Of a stretch of DNA of 64,000 bases, positions 1-8,344 are shown in pieces. How positions within the stretch are numbered: the stretch's first letter is position 1; each line of letters starts with the position of its first letter. This stretch comes from Bryopsis sp. KO-2023. Taxonomy: Eukaryota > Chlorophyta > Ulvophyceae > Bryopsidales > Bryopsidaceae. Where the stretch lies: contig BSYQ01000011.1 in NCBI GenBank assembly GCA_030272585.1, forward strand, positions 2,356,001 to 2,420,000, read 5' to 3'. The position numbers and the translations under genes are program-made. A model generated the notes under the pieces. The model made no database searches, was not told where the DNA came from, and was given only the letters and a program-made list of their open reading frames with translations.

Positions 1-3
1 TGG

Positions 4-1593
4 ATGGAGACTCTGCAATCCTTCAAGTTCGAGATCAAGTACCGGCCAGGCAGAGACAATGTGGTGGCAGATGCGTTGAGCAGGGCCACACATCAGGCAG
101 AGGAACATGGTCCTCAGCTGAATGCAAGGATAAGGTTGACAGCAGATCGGGAATTTCAGCAGGCAGTGCTGGCAGCTTACAAGAAGGATCCATTGTGTTG
201 GCAGCTGATTGGAGCACCTTCCAGACCTCCACATGTGAAATGGGATGGTCTGAAACTTTGGAGGCATGTTGGTCATTCCTGGAAATGGTGGATACCTGAA
301 GCAGATGGGCTCAGGGAAAAGATACTGCATGCTTGCCATGAGTCTGCATTGGCAGGACATCTGGGCAGGAGGAAGACCCTGCACAGGGTTCAGCAGTATT
401 ACTTCTGGCCACTCATTTCAGGATCTGTGCAGAAGTATGTGAGGAATTGCATTCCCTGCCAACGAAACAAGGCCTCTACTCAGAAGCCTTTGGGTAAGCT
501 GCAGCCCTTGCCAATTCCAGATGGCAGGTGGACTAGTGTTTCATTGGACTTTGTTGGACCTTTGCCAAGGACTCAGAAAGGGTCAGATTATTTGCTGGTG
601 GTTGTGGATCGATTCACAAAAATGATCAGACTCATTCCAACAAAGCAGACAGTTACTGCTGCAGGGGTAGCAGATTTGTTTTTCCAACATGTGGTTCGTT
701 TCTTTGGATTGCCTCAAGAAATTGTTTCTGATCGGGATAGTCGTTTCACTAGCAATTTTTGGAGGGCTCTTTGGAAGAAGGCAGGCACTCGGTTAGCAAT
801 GTCTAGCAGTTATCATCCTGAGACAGATGGTCAGACTGAGCGAGCTAACAGAACAGTGCAGGAAATTCTGCGCAGTTATGTGGAACCTGCAGGCACCGAC
901 TGGGATATGCATTTAGATGCTGCAGAATTTGCATACAATTCCAGCATAAATGCTACAACTGGGTTTTCTCCCTTCTATTTGATGAATGGACAGCAACCCA
1001 GGACTCCTGCAAGTGCTGTAGCTGCTACAGCTTGCCCTGCAGTGGATGATTGGTGGTCTACTTGGCAGACTGCATTGCAAACCTGCAGAAGGAACATTGC
1101 TTCTGCTCAGGCACGTCAACGCCAGGGGGCGGACGAAAACAGAAGGGGAGGGGGCTTTCAGCCGGGCGACAAAGTTTTTCTCGCCACAAAGGACTTACCC
1201 CTACCACAGGTGTTGAGCAGGAAATTGACTGCAAAATACTGTGGACCTTTTGTAGTTCTGAAGAGGTTATCTGAAGTTGCAGTCAGGCTGAGGCTGCCAG
1301 GTCATTGGAAAATTCATAACACCTTCCATGTGTCCAAGCTGAAACCTGCTTTCGAAGATCAGGAGGGCAGCTTTCCTGACAGGGAGGCACCCAGGTGGCA
1401 ACCTGAGCCTGAAATGGTGGCAGGCCAAGAGGAGTATCTGGTTGACAGGATTCTGGCAGATAGGACTGTCAGGGGCAAGAAGCAGTACCTTGTCAGGTGG
1501 CAGGGTTATGATCAATCGGAGGACACCTGGGAACCTGCCAGAAACTTGCGAAACGCACCGGACAAGTTACGTGAGTTTGAGATAAGAAGCTGA
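4..1593 (+). CDS. pol: Gag-Pol polyprotein fragment: RNase H end, integrase, chromodomain
   Basis: The frame is open at the left edge, so the Met at position 4 is internal. Residues 1-30 are the C-terminal end of RNase H (motif NVVADALSR). Next comes the HHCC zinc-binding domain of integrase (HACHESALAGH ... CIPCQ, about residues 110-155). The integrase catalytic core has D182, D243 and E279, with the canonical 35-residue D-E spacing. A GPF/Y-type C-terminal region follows (KYCGPFVVL). The last 50 residues are a chromodomain (EYLVDRIL ... YLVRWQGYDQSEDTWEP), which defines the chromovirus clade and is known to direct integration towards chromatin marks. The frame is intact to its stop. Confidence 0.93.
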   Translation: METLQSFKFEIKYRPGRDNVVADALSRATHQAEEHGPQLNARIRLTADREFQQAVLAAYKKDPLCWQLIGAPSRPPHVKWDGLKLWRHVGHSWKWWIPEADGLREKILHACHESALAGHLGRRKTLHRVQQYYFWPLISGSVQKYVRNCIPCQRNKASTQKPLGKLQPLPIPDGRWTSVSLDFVGPLPRTQKGSDYLLVVVDRFTKMIRLIPTKQTVTAAGVADLFFQHVVRFFGLPQEIVSDRDSRFTSNFWRALWKKAGTRLAMSSSYHPETDGQTERANRTVQEILRSYVEPAGTDWDMHLDAAEFAYNSSINATTGFSPFYLMNGQQPRTPASAVAATACPAVDDWWSTWQTALQTCRRNIASAQARQRQGADENRRGGGFQPGDKVFLATKDLPLPQVLSRKLTAKYCGPFVVLKRLSEVAVRLRLPGHWKIHNTFHVSKLKPAFEDQEGSFPDREAPRWQPEPEMVAGQEEYLVDRILADRTVRGKKQYLVRWQGYDQSEDTWEPARNLRNAPDKLREFEIRS

Positions 1594-1781
1594 AAGGACT
1601 AGATCAAGCAGAGGTGACAGGTTGATGTCTCTGACAGACTGAAGCAACCCCTGACAGAAACAGAAATAGGTGTGCAGTATACTGGAGTCGGAAACTGTCT
1701 AGCAAGTTACGTGCGCAGAGCAAGAAGAGAGAAAGAGGAGCCTATCGTTCGGAAAGGAAAAAAAAAAAAAAAGGAATCAAC

Positions 1782-2648
1782 ATGGATCAGCAACCAGCAA
1801 ACCAGGCCGCCCTTATCGTCTCAACCCCCGCCAGCAGCAGTGAGCCAGCAGAGGCTGCCCCTGTGGTTATCCCTGCGGCAGCGGTGGAGAAAGCCGACGT
1901 GATCAAGGGGGCAGATGAGGTTGTGGCGTTTGAGGAGGCTGTGCAGGTCCTGCGGAAGAGGGCAGTCGACGTTGCGGAGTTGGAAAGGCTGAGGAGCAAG
2001 TGTCAAAAGGTGGAGCAGGAAAAGTGGAAGCTGCAAGGGTCTCTGAGTGCTGCCGAGAGTGAGCTGAGAGCGTGGCGAGAGTGGGCGAAGAAAATGCCGG
2101 TAACGCGGTTGGATTCCGAAGAGGAGTTGTCCTTCGGCTTCCTGGACACAGGGCTCCCTGAACCAGAAAAACCTGCAGCAGACCAAAAGAGTGAGATGGA
2201 GACGGCGCTGAAAGAAACGGGACGTGGCTGTTCGCTTTGCTTCAAGACGGCGAGGTCTCTTGGGGCACCAGTTCGGGAGCTTCCATGTGGGAAGCACAGG
2301 GTATGCTGCAGGGACCTCTGTGTCCAGAGACTCTGGTACGCGCCAGACGTAACGGTGGAGAGAACGAACCCAGACGGGAGCTTGGAGGTGGTTGGACGAC
2401 TCAGCGAAACGCGAAAGGGGGTCTCGGTGGATGCGACGAAAGAGTGCGGGCTGTGCCAGCTGCGGGAGCACACGGTCATGGCGCCGAGGGTGCTGACGTC
2501 CTTGCGGATTGCGGTCATCAGTCCACCCCTGCCAACGCAGCCAGCCTCCCCGGGACGAACCAATCGTGACTGCGTGCCACTTCGAGAGATCCGCTGGAGT
2601 GTGCCCGCGCTTGCGCCAAAGAGGGGCTTGAAACGTCCGGCGACCTGA
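1782..2648 (+). CDS. Accessory ORF with coiled coil and RING-like finger, chromovirus 1
   Basis: A 288-codon frame, same strand as pol, beginning 188 bp after the pol stop and ending before the 3' LTR, the position of env or accessory genes in other LTR elements. Start ATG at 1782 follows an A-rich leader. Residues 1-40 are Ala/Pro-rich. About residues 60-105 are heptad-like and charged (AELERLRSKCQKVEQEKWKL), predicted coiled coil. Cysteines then follow a C3HC4-like order: CSLC, about 15 residues, LPCGKHRVCC, DLC, and a later CGLC. This resembles a RING finger (C-x2-C ... C-x2-H-x2-C ... C-x2-C), though the central Cx2C spacing is imperfect. The C-terminus is basic and Pro-rich. I do not recognise a named family; a ubiquitin-ligase or zinc-binding role is inference. 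Confidence 0.6.
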   Translation: MDQQPANQAALIVSTPASSSEPAEAAPVVIPAAAVEKADVIKGADEVVAFEEAVQVLRKRAVDVAELERLRSKCQKVEQEKWKLQGSLSAAESELRAWREWAKKMPVTRLDSEEELSFGFLDTGLPEPEKPAADQKSEMETALKETGRGCSLCFKTARSLGAPVRELPCGKHRVCCRDLCVQRLWYAPDVTVERTNPDGSLEVVGRLSETRKGVSVDATKECGLCQLREHTVMAPRVLTSLRIAVISPPLPTQPASPGRTNRDCVPLREIRWSVPALAPKRGLKRPAT

Positions 2649-3623
2649 GGCAGGAATCGACAGGAGGTGTGACCATGGGAGTGGATGATTGAATGTGGTT
2701 TGCTCAGGGGGGTGCAGTGAAAGAATTGGTGATTTGGGGCTGTCCAGTTTCTGGTGATCAGTGTGTTGGAAGTGGAATTTTTCAAGGGCTGTCCAGTTTC
2801 TGGTGATCAGTGTGTTGGAAGTGGAATTTTTCAGGCAGGGTTAAACCCTTAGGGCTGTCCAGTTTCTGGTGATCAGTGTGTTGGAGGTGGACAAGGATCT
2901 TTTTGCAGTTTCTGATCAGGTTGAGATGAAAACTCTGAAGTTTGCAACCTGTTTTGGTTATGAAAATGGTTCACCTGTTGATACATTGCAAGTCCAGCAG
3001 GGGTAAGATGTTATTGCTAGAGAATTCCATATTTGCAATCTGAAATAAGAGTTACTGAATTAGCCAAAGGGAGAGTAAAGAATTGCATGGTGACCTTTGA
3101 GGGAAGTCCAGTCAAATGGGTTTTTATTATACAGAGTTGCAATGGATTGGGTAATCAGGTGACTCAGGTATTCTGCAGGAAAAGGGGGTTTTGTTTGCCA
3201 AGAAGTTTTGGTGTCTCAGCTGACCTTGTGGGCTGTAGGAAAATCTTCTAGGGAAGGCAGAATTAAACTGACTATGATTTCCTTGTTGCTTTGAACTTTT
3301 TATAAGGTAGTTTTTCTGGATTTCCTGGGTAGTGCAAGATGGTGGCAGAAACAAACACTTCAGGTTGTAATTTTCCAGCAAGGGTGTTACCAATTGATTT
3401 TTCAGGGTATTTTGGGTTTCTGTTGCATTAGGACAATTTCCTGAATACAGTGTTCTTGCAGAACTGCTTTGACTTCCTTATATAACAGAACCCCTTTCGA
3501 AACCCAGTTTCTGTGGAAGAGAAGTTAAAAAAAAAAAAAAAGTTGACATCCAAAAAGGGGCAAAGGTTGTTATTATAATCTTTTGGGGCAGTAAGGGACT
3601 ACTGCCAACTAGATGGGGAGGAA
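2649..3623 (+). other. 3' untranslated region and purine tract of chromovirus 1
   Basis: No credible coding frame. It holds a triplicated motif (2736-2891), an A-run at 3528-3541, and ends in the purine-rich tract AGATGGGGAGGAA immediately before the LTR. That tract is the expected primer for plus-strand DNA synthesis. Confidence 0.7.
2736..2891 (+). repeat. Three imperfect tandem copies of a ~51-bp unit
   Basis: The unit GGGCTGTCCAGTTTCTGGTG and its continuation ...ATCAGTGTGTTGGAAGTGG occur three times. The third copy is separated by a short GCAGGGTTAAACCC-containing spacer. The repeats lie in the 3' UTR of the chromovirus. Confidence 0.85.
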
Positions 3624-4086
3624 TGTAAGGATTCTACAGTTCAGGGGAACTGTCAGATCCTCAGTTCAGGGAACTGGCAGACCTGCAGTTCAGGGGAACT
3701 GACAGGCCTGCAGTTCTAGGGAACCAGCAATGCTGCAGCCGGTTTGCTGCAGCAGGGCGGAACCCTTAGATCTGTGAATGGGGGCTGACAGCTCAGCAGA
3801 CGCTTTTCTGCAGGGCTGGCAGCTCAGAAGGTTTCAGACAGGGGACCTGACACTGAGGCAGACTGTCAGGTCATGTTGATGGATAGGACCTTGAACGATC
3901 AGTTTGGATCAGAGGTGCAGCCTAGGGTATTTGGGCAGCACCTCAGGGTATTCTTGTAACTCGATTTTGGGGTTGAACACTCTCTCTCTCCCGCTCTCTC
4001 GTGTCAGAACTTGTTGCAGCCTTCTAGGCTGTTGTTTCAGGCTGGCAGACTGCTTCAGAGTCGCAGTCTACAGCGCAGTCTTTACA
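3624..4086 (+). repeat. 3' LTR of chromovirus 1 (right end approximate)
   Basis: Begins TGTAAGGATTC directly after the purine tract. It contains several GTTCAGGGGAACTG-like short repeats and a CT-rich stretch near 3981. The right boundary is inferred at ...TCTTTACA (about 4086), where the GATC-rich palindromic cluster starts. Confidence 0.6.
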
Positions 4087-4089
4087 GCC

Positions 4090-4250
4090 GACTATGAACG
4101 GCCGATCACGATCACACCGTTCAACATCGGCCGATCAAGCGCCGACCGGGCGAGGCGCTTGATCGTGATCGTGGTCGTGATCGGTTGCGCCGTTCAAAGT
4201 CGGTTCGCGCCGATTATGATCGGCGCAAGGCCGATTATGATCGGCCCCTC
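4090..4250. repeat. GATC-rich palindromic cluster, left copy
   Basis: Several overlapping stems: CGATCAAGCGCC paired with GGCGCTTGATCG, CGCCGAT-tat-GATCGGCG, and GGCCGAT-tat-GATCGGCC. The segment GGCCGATCACGATCACACCG followed by TTCAA recurs at 32580-32610 in the same orientation. Confidence 0.85.
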
Positions 4251-4768
4251 GTTACGTGGCCGCATCTGGTCATGCTTGGCGCCGGTGGTTACTCACGGTC
4301 TGTTCGTACACGGATTCTGTTCCCATCAACACCTTATACTGCTCAGGTCACCTCGTGGCCACTCGCGACGTGGAAAATGGTTCGGCATGGAAAGGGAAAA
4401 GCGCGCGTTACTGCCCCAAAACAGCTGCACCGTATCTTCGGACCACAGAGGCGGAGTGGATCTGGAACCGGATCTGCGGAGGGTTTGGGAAGTCGTCCTG
4501 AGGGCAGTGTTCCATCCGTGGAGCAACAGGGCTCAGGGCGAACGTCCGACCCCGAAAACAGTGCGTTACTCCAATTTCTGAGCTGGTGTGTTGCTTTGTT
4601 TTCAACCTGGTCACTGGAGGTGACTGCCTTGTGCAACTGACTCAGCTAGGGGGGTGGGTGAAGTGTTTGTGCTGCCCTGCAGTGATAGGATCTGGTACAA
4701 TTGAGACACTGCTGATTGCAGATGTGAATCCAGATGGTGGGAAGCAGGGTAATACCTGGGTTGATCCG

Positions 4769-5111
4769 ATGTTTGTGACAAATGAAGCTGGAAAGCTGAT
4801 GCTGTTCAAGGATCAACGTAACAAGACTGTTGTATCATGCAGAATCTGTGGTGACAACCTTGTATATATCAAGGGTGGCAGGATCCCACTTGTCAACCAT
4901 GCAGCCAAACATGGTATCAGAAGCAGCACTGAACTGGACCTGGCTGTTAGTGTTGGATTCGATGTTTATCGAGCACAAGTTGTAGAGCATGAGGAAAGGA
5001 ATCAGAAACGGAGCCGACAGGGGGAAAAGATCATATCGTTTGGGAAGCAAAAAACCCTGACATACGTCTCAAAATGGGGGGCCACTTCCCGGGAGTTCAA
5101 ACAGTATCGGG
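4769..5111 (+). CDS. hAT-type transposase, N-terminal part with BED-like zinc finger
   Basis: Left segment of a transposase frame cut by element A. The frame is open from 4586, but the first in-frame ATG is at 4769; upstream 5' exons are possible. It carries a zinc-finger pattern CRICG ... NHAAKH (C-x2-C ... H-x3-H), typical of BED-finger DNA-binding domains in hAT transposases, followed by a basic stretch (RNQKRSRQGEK). The frame ends exactly at the 5-bp target duplication TCGGG (5107-5111). It resumes in the same register at 12902, so the gene read as one frame before element A inserted. It would bind the transposon ends. Confidence 0.75.
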
Positions 5112-5625
5112 TGATACCAGCTGCTGACGTCTAGGGACGTCAGACGTCAAAGGCGTCATGCATCTGACGTCTGTGAAGCGTCAGATGCATCCCCGGTGAA
5201 TGACAGCATCCTCCCAAGGAGGTACTACTGAACTACAGCGAGGAAACCACCGCAAGAGCACAGAGTCAAGACAATGGTTCGATCAATCAGATTGGGACTT
5301 GCGAGACTGAGGTCTTGGGTTCGAGTCTGAGTGGGAACGTGCTTCGGTTTGGGCCTGTGTGTGAGTGTGTGAGTGAGTCAGGAGTAGAACTGGCGGCTGT
5401 GAGTCAGGGTAGTGGGAGTGTTACGGGTGGTTAGTCACCCTCGGGAAAGTCGAACTGGGAGTTGAAATGATGGGACGCTTGATGTAACCTTGCTTTTCAG
5501 TGATCTGTTTGTGTGACCCCGAGTCTGTGACCCGTGCGATTTTGTGTGACTGTTCCGCCGCCGCCTCACTCTTTCCCGAGATAGGAGACGTCGCTCGCGG
5601 ACGTCAGTCCTCCCGAGCGATAACA
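5112..5625 (+). repeat. 5' LTR of chromovirus A
   Basis: 514 bp, TGATACCAGC...GCGATAACA. Near its start it has a palindromic array of GACGTC-type motifs (GACGTCTAGGGACGTC, GACGTC...GACGTC), which resemble CRE/bZIP sites and may be promoter elements (inference). Confidence 0.95.
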
Positions 5626-5630
5626 TTTTT

Positions 5631-5643
5631 TGGTTTCGGAGCC
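5631..5643 (+). promoter_or_regulatory. Primer-binding site of chromovirus A
   Basis: TGGTTTCGGAGCC starts 5 nt after the LTR end. The TGG complements the CCA end of a tRNA. The same 12-nt core occurs at the equivalent place in elements C, D and E. Confidence 0.85.
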
Positions 5644-6097
5644 CGAAGGAACCGACTGGACTGGAGCTCTCCGCTGGTTTGACCAGCAGGTTTGTTCGAG
5701 GCGCTTAACGCCAGTCGTAAGGTCGTGGGAAAACGGGAAAAAAGGCAAACGCAGTGAACGGGAAAAAAGGAAAACGTGTGGTAGCAACGTTGGAAAAGAA
5801 TCACACCCATAAAAAGAGAGAAAAGAGGGTGCCAACGTTCAGTCGTGTGACAGGACGTTTGGGAAAAAGGTTACCCTGTAACCTGCGTCGCTGTCAGCGA
5901 ACTGTAGTACTCAGGTTCGAAGGGTTAGAGTCGGACGTGAAGGGGTATAGTAGTATTACGTATAGTAACTCTCACGGCAAGGGCACGTGGGTTATCCGTT
6001 CACAGTTCGGCAAGGACAGGTCGTGGCGCGAAAGTCAACGGTCTACAGTTGACAGTAACCGTTGCCTGGAAAGTCAACTGAAAGTCAAGCGACCAGA

Positions 6098-8344
6098 ATG
6101 GCTCTGGTTCCGGTTGTTACGGAAAGCGACATGGTCGCGATAAGCGACGAAGTTATGGAAGGGTCAGAAGTGCAACCAATGGTGCACCAGCAAATTCAGA
6201 ATATACAGATCAATGGTTCTGATCATACTGAAATGCAAAGACAGATTGAGGTCTGGGGTGGAACAGTAACCAACCACCTCCAGCAATCATTGACCTCCAT
6301 GCAGAACCAGGTTCAACAAGTCCAGGTTGAACTCTATACACACAGAGAGCAAACAGAGCTACATCAGTCAACTCTAAAGGAAGAGTTGCAGTCAGCCTTA
6401 GTGCACAGTTTGGAAGAACAGAGTCGAAAACTACAGCAGACTCAGGAGCTACATGCAAAGGACTTTTATCAAAGCCTCACTGCAAATACAAACACTCAAC
6501 TGAAGGACCTTGGTGAACAGTTGAGAAGCACAGGAAAAGAACATGCTGTAGGCATGGCTCAGTGGAAAAATAAGAACCAAACAGAGCTGGAACTATTCCA
6601 GAAGAAGCAGTTAGCTCTTCAGGAGCAACTGATGTTGGTTCAAAAGAAACAACAGGAAGATATTAATGCCCAATTATATGAAGTGTCTCAGCACATGCAA
6701 AGAATGCAAAAACAGCTGATGGAAGAGAGGGAGAGTATGACAAACACAATGACTAGCATACTACAAGGAGAATTGGACTCCTATCCTGCAGTCATTCAGA
6801 AAATGGTAGCTACAGCAGTGGATGAAACCACCACAGCTATTGAAGACAAGTATAACAATGCTGAAGGACAGAAAGCAGATCTAGAAGAGACTAGATGGGC
6901 TTTAACTGATCCAGACTATCAGAAAGCAGTTGATGGCTGGATGAAGGATGGAATTCTGAGAGCACCTATTCCTCCACAAGTGATGCAAGTGCATATGATG
7001 CAAGCAACACAAACAGTACAGAATACAGAGGAAGGAGAAACTGAGGGACAAACTCAGGATATCCCAACATCTGGTCAGCCACCAGTACAGCAAGTTATAC
7101 CTGCCACAAGTACTGGAGCAGTACCTCCAGGACCCTCTTCTTTAGGTCTAATAGACCTCACTTCAGGACAACAACTGTCCATGGGTTTACCACCCCCTCT
7201 ACTGCAACCACCAGCAGTAACTATAGCACCTCCAGTTACCTTTACTGTAGGCACTACCCCAGCACCATCAGGAATGGGAATTCGACCACCAAATCCCTTT
7301 GAACAGTTAACAAGTCAAAGAGCATCCAGTGGTGGTGCACCTGGAGGAAATCCAGGGGATCCAAATGGATCAAATGGACCAAATGGCCCAGACAGACCAG
7401 GCATGCCTAGAGCATCTGGTTCTGGACATCCAGGGCCAGGGAATGGTGGTGATGGTGGTGGAGGTGATGGAGGAGGTCCCCCAGGAGGAGGACCACCTGA
7501 TAGAGATCCTAGTGGCACATCAGGAGGTTCAGGACAAGGTCCTGATAGACCTTACAGCAAACAGATTAAGCTCACTCCCCCAGAGAAATTCACAGGAGAT
7601 GAAAGGATGTCTGCAACAGAATGGATACTAGGAATGAAGAGATGGTTGCAGAATCAACACATCTTAGAGAGAGACTGGTTATCCTGTTTTCAGTCACATC
7701 TCCAGGGAGATGCACTTAGCTGGTTAAACCTGATGGATATACAGATCATGAATCAGGAGAAAGCAGAGTATGCTAGCTGGCAAGAGTTCACTCAAGAACT
7801 AAGGAATGTTTTTGAGCCAGTCTCCCTAATAGAGACTGCCAGAAAACAATTAAGAACTCTAAGGCAGACTGGAACTGCCTTAGGCTACATCAGACTCTTC
7901 AGAAAGCTGATGTTTAGACTCCCTAACCTACCTCAAGAAGAAAGGTATGCTGCCTTTGTGGATGGGCTAGCAGATAGGAATATGCAAGCACAGGTTATGA
8001 CCCTGTGTGATGGGGATCTGGATAAGGCCATCCTCACAGTCCAAAGACTCTCTGCAACTATAGGCAGTAGAGGTGGCACTACTAGTAGCTTTAGAGGCAG
8101 AGGTAGAGGGAGGGGAAGATTTGGACAGAGAAATACACAGATGTCAGCAGTGATAGCTGCTGCAACATCACAACTGCCCCCTGCAGCAAATTCAGTTAAG
8201 GCTGTGCAGCAGAGAGGTCAGATGGGATCTAGGCCCTCAAAGGGAGGATCCTTCAAGTGTTTTCTATGTGGAAGCACAGAGCATGGGGTGAGACAGTGTC
8301 CCAAACTGTCCCAAGCTCAGAAAGCCCTGAAGAAGGGAAACTAA
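6098..8344 (+). CDS. gag: Gag of chromovirus A
   Basis: Structural capsid/nucleocapsid precursor, about 748 residues from the first ATG at 6098. The N-terminal third is Gln-rich and helical with repeated coiled-coil heptads (about residues 50-230). A Pro/Gly-rich linker follows (about 320-480, including polyglycine at 7440-7500). The retrotransposon gag domain is next (TPPEKFTGDERMSATEWILG ... FEPVSLIETARKQLRTL), then an RG-rich RNA-binding patch (FRGRGRGRGRFGQR). It ends with a CCHC zinc knuckle CFLCGSTEHGVRQC. The stop TAA at 8342-8344 directly follows a slippery heptamer that gives access to pol. Confidence 0.93.
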   Translation: MALVPVVTESDMVAISDEVMEGSEVQPMVHQQIQNIQINGSDHTEMQRQIEVWGGTVTNHLQQSLTSMQNQVQQVQVELYTHREQTELHQSTLKEELQSALVHSLEEQSRKLQQTQELHAKDFYQSLTANTNTQLKDLGEQLRSTGKEHAVGMAQWKNKNQTELELFQKKQLALQEQLMLVQKKQQEDINAQLYEVSQHMQRMQKQLMEERESMTNTMTSILQGELDSYPAVIQKMVATAVDETTTAIEDKYNNAEGQKADLEETRWALTDPDYQKAVDGWMKDGILRAPIPPQVMQVHMMQATQTVQNTEEGETEGQTQDIPTSGQPPVQQVIPATSTGAVPPGPSSLGLIDLTSGQQLSMGLPPPLLQPPAVTIAPPVTFTVGTTPAPSGMGIRPPNPFEQLTSQRASSGGAPGGNPGDPNGSNGPNGPDRPGMPRASGSGHPGPGNGGDGGGGDGGGPPGGGPPDRDPSGTSGGSGQGPDRPYSKQIKLTPPEKFTGDERMSATEWILGMKRWLQNQHILERDWLSCFQSHLQGDALSWLNLMDIQIMNQEKAEYASWQEFTQELRNVFEPVSLIETARKQLRTLRQTGTALGYIRLFRKLMFRLPNLPQEERYAAFVDGLADRNMQAQVMTLCDGDLDKAILTVQRLSATIGSRGGTTSSFRGRGRGRGRFGQRNTQMSAVIAAATSQLPPAANSVKAVQQRGQMGSRPSKGGSFKCFLCGSTEHGVRQCPKLSQAQKALKKGN
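8335..8341 (+). promoter_or_regulatory. -1 ribosomal frameshift heptamer GGGAAAC
   Basis: In the gag frame the codons are AAG GGA AAC TAA. The heptamer G GGA AAC fits the X XXY YYZ rule for simultaneous -1 slippage, one codon before the gag stop. Slipping by -1 leads directly into the pol frame (…GKLKEEAS). A downstream structure was not evaluated. Confidence 0.8.

Larger units (their letters stand above)
1..4086 (+). mobile_element. Chromovirus 1 (Ty3/gypsy), 3' part only
   Basis: Right-hand portion of a Ty3/gypsy LTR retrotransposon whose left end lies outside the window. In order it holds the end of RNase H, integrase, a chromodomain, an additional ORF, a long 3' untranslated region, a purine tract (3611-3623) and a 3' LTR that starts with TG at 3624. 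The LTR end near 4086 (sequence ...TTTACA) is inferred from the TG...CA rule, because the partner LTR is not visible. The context of the purine tract (ACTGCCAAC...TGGGGAGGAA) recurs just before the 3' LTR of element C, so C may be a relative. Confidence 0.85.

Noticed and set aside
1821..2785. Two long minus-strand frames (216 and 260 codons) opposite the RING-like ORF
   Set aside because: The plus-strand frame has the ordered Cys/His finger and follows pol in the element's direction; the opposite frames look like shadows.
5270..5345. B-box-like GGGTTCGAGTCTGAG in the chromovirus A LTR, possible tRNA gene
   Set aside because: No acceptor, D or anticodon stems could be formed around it; kept only as a coincidence.
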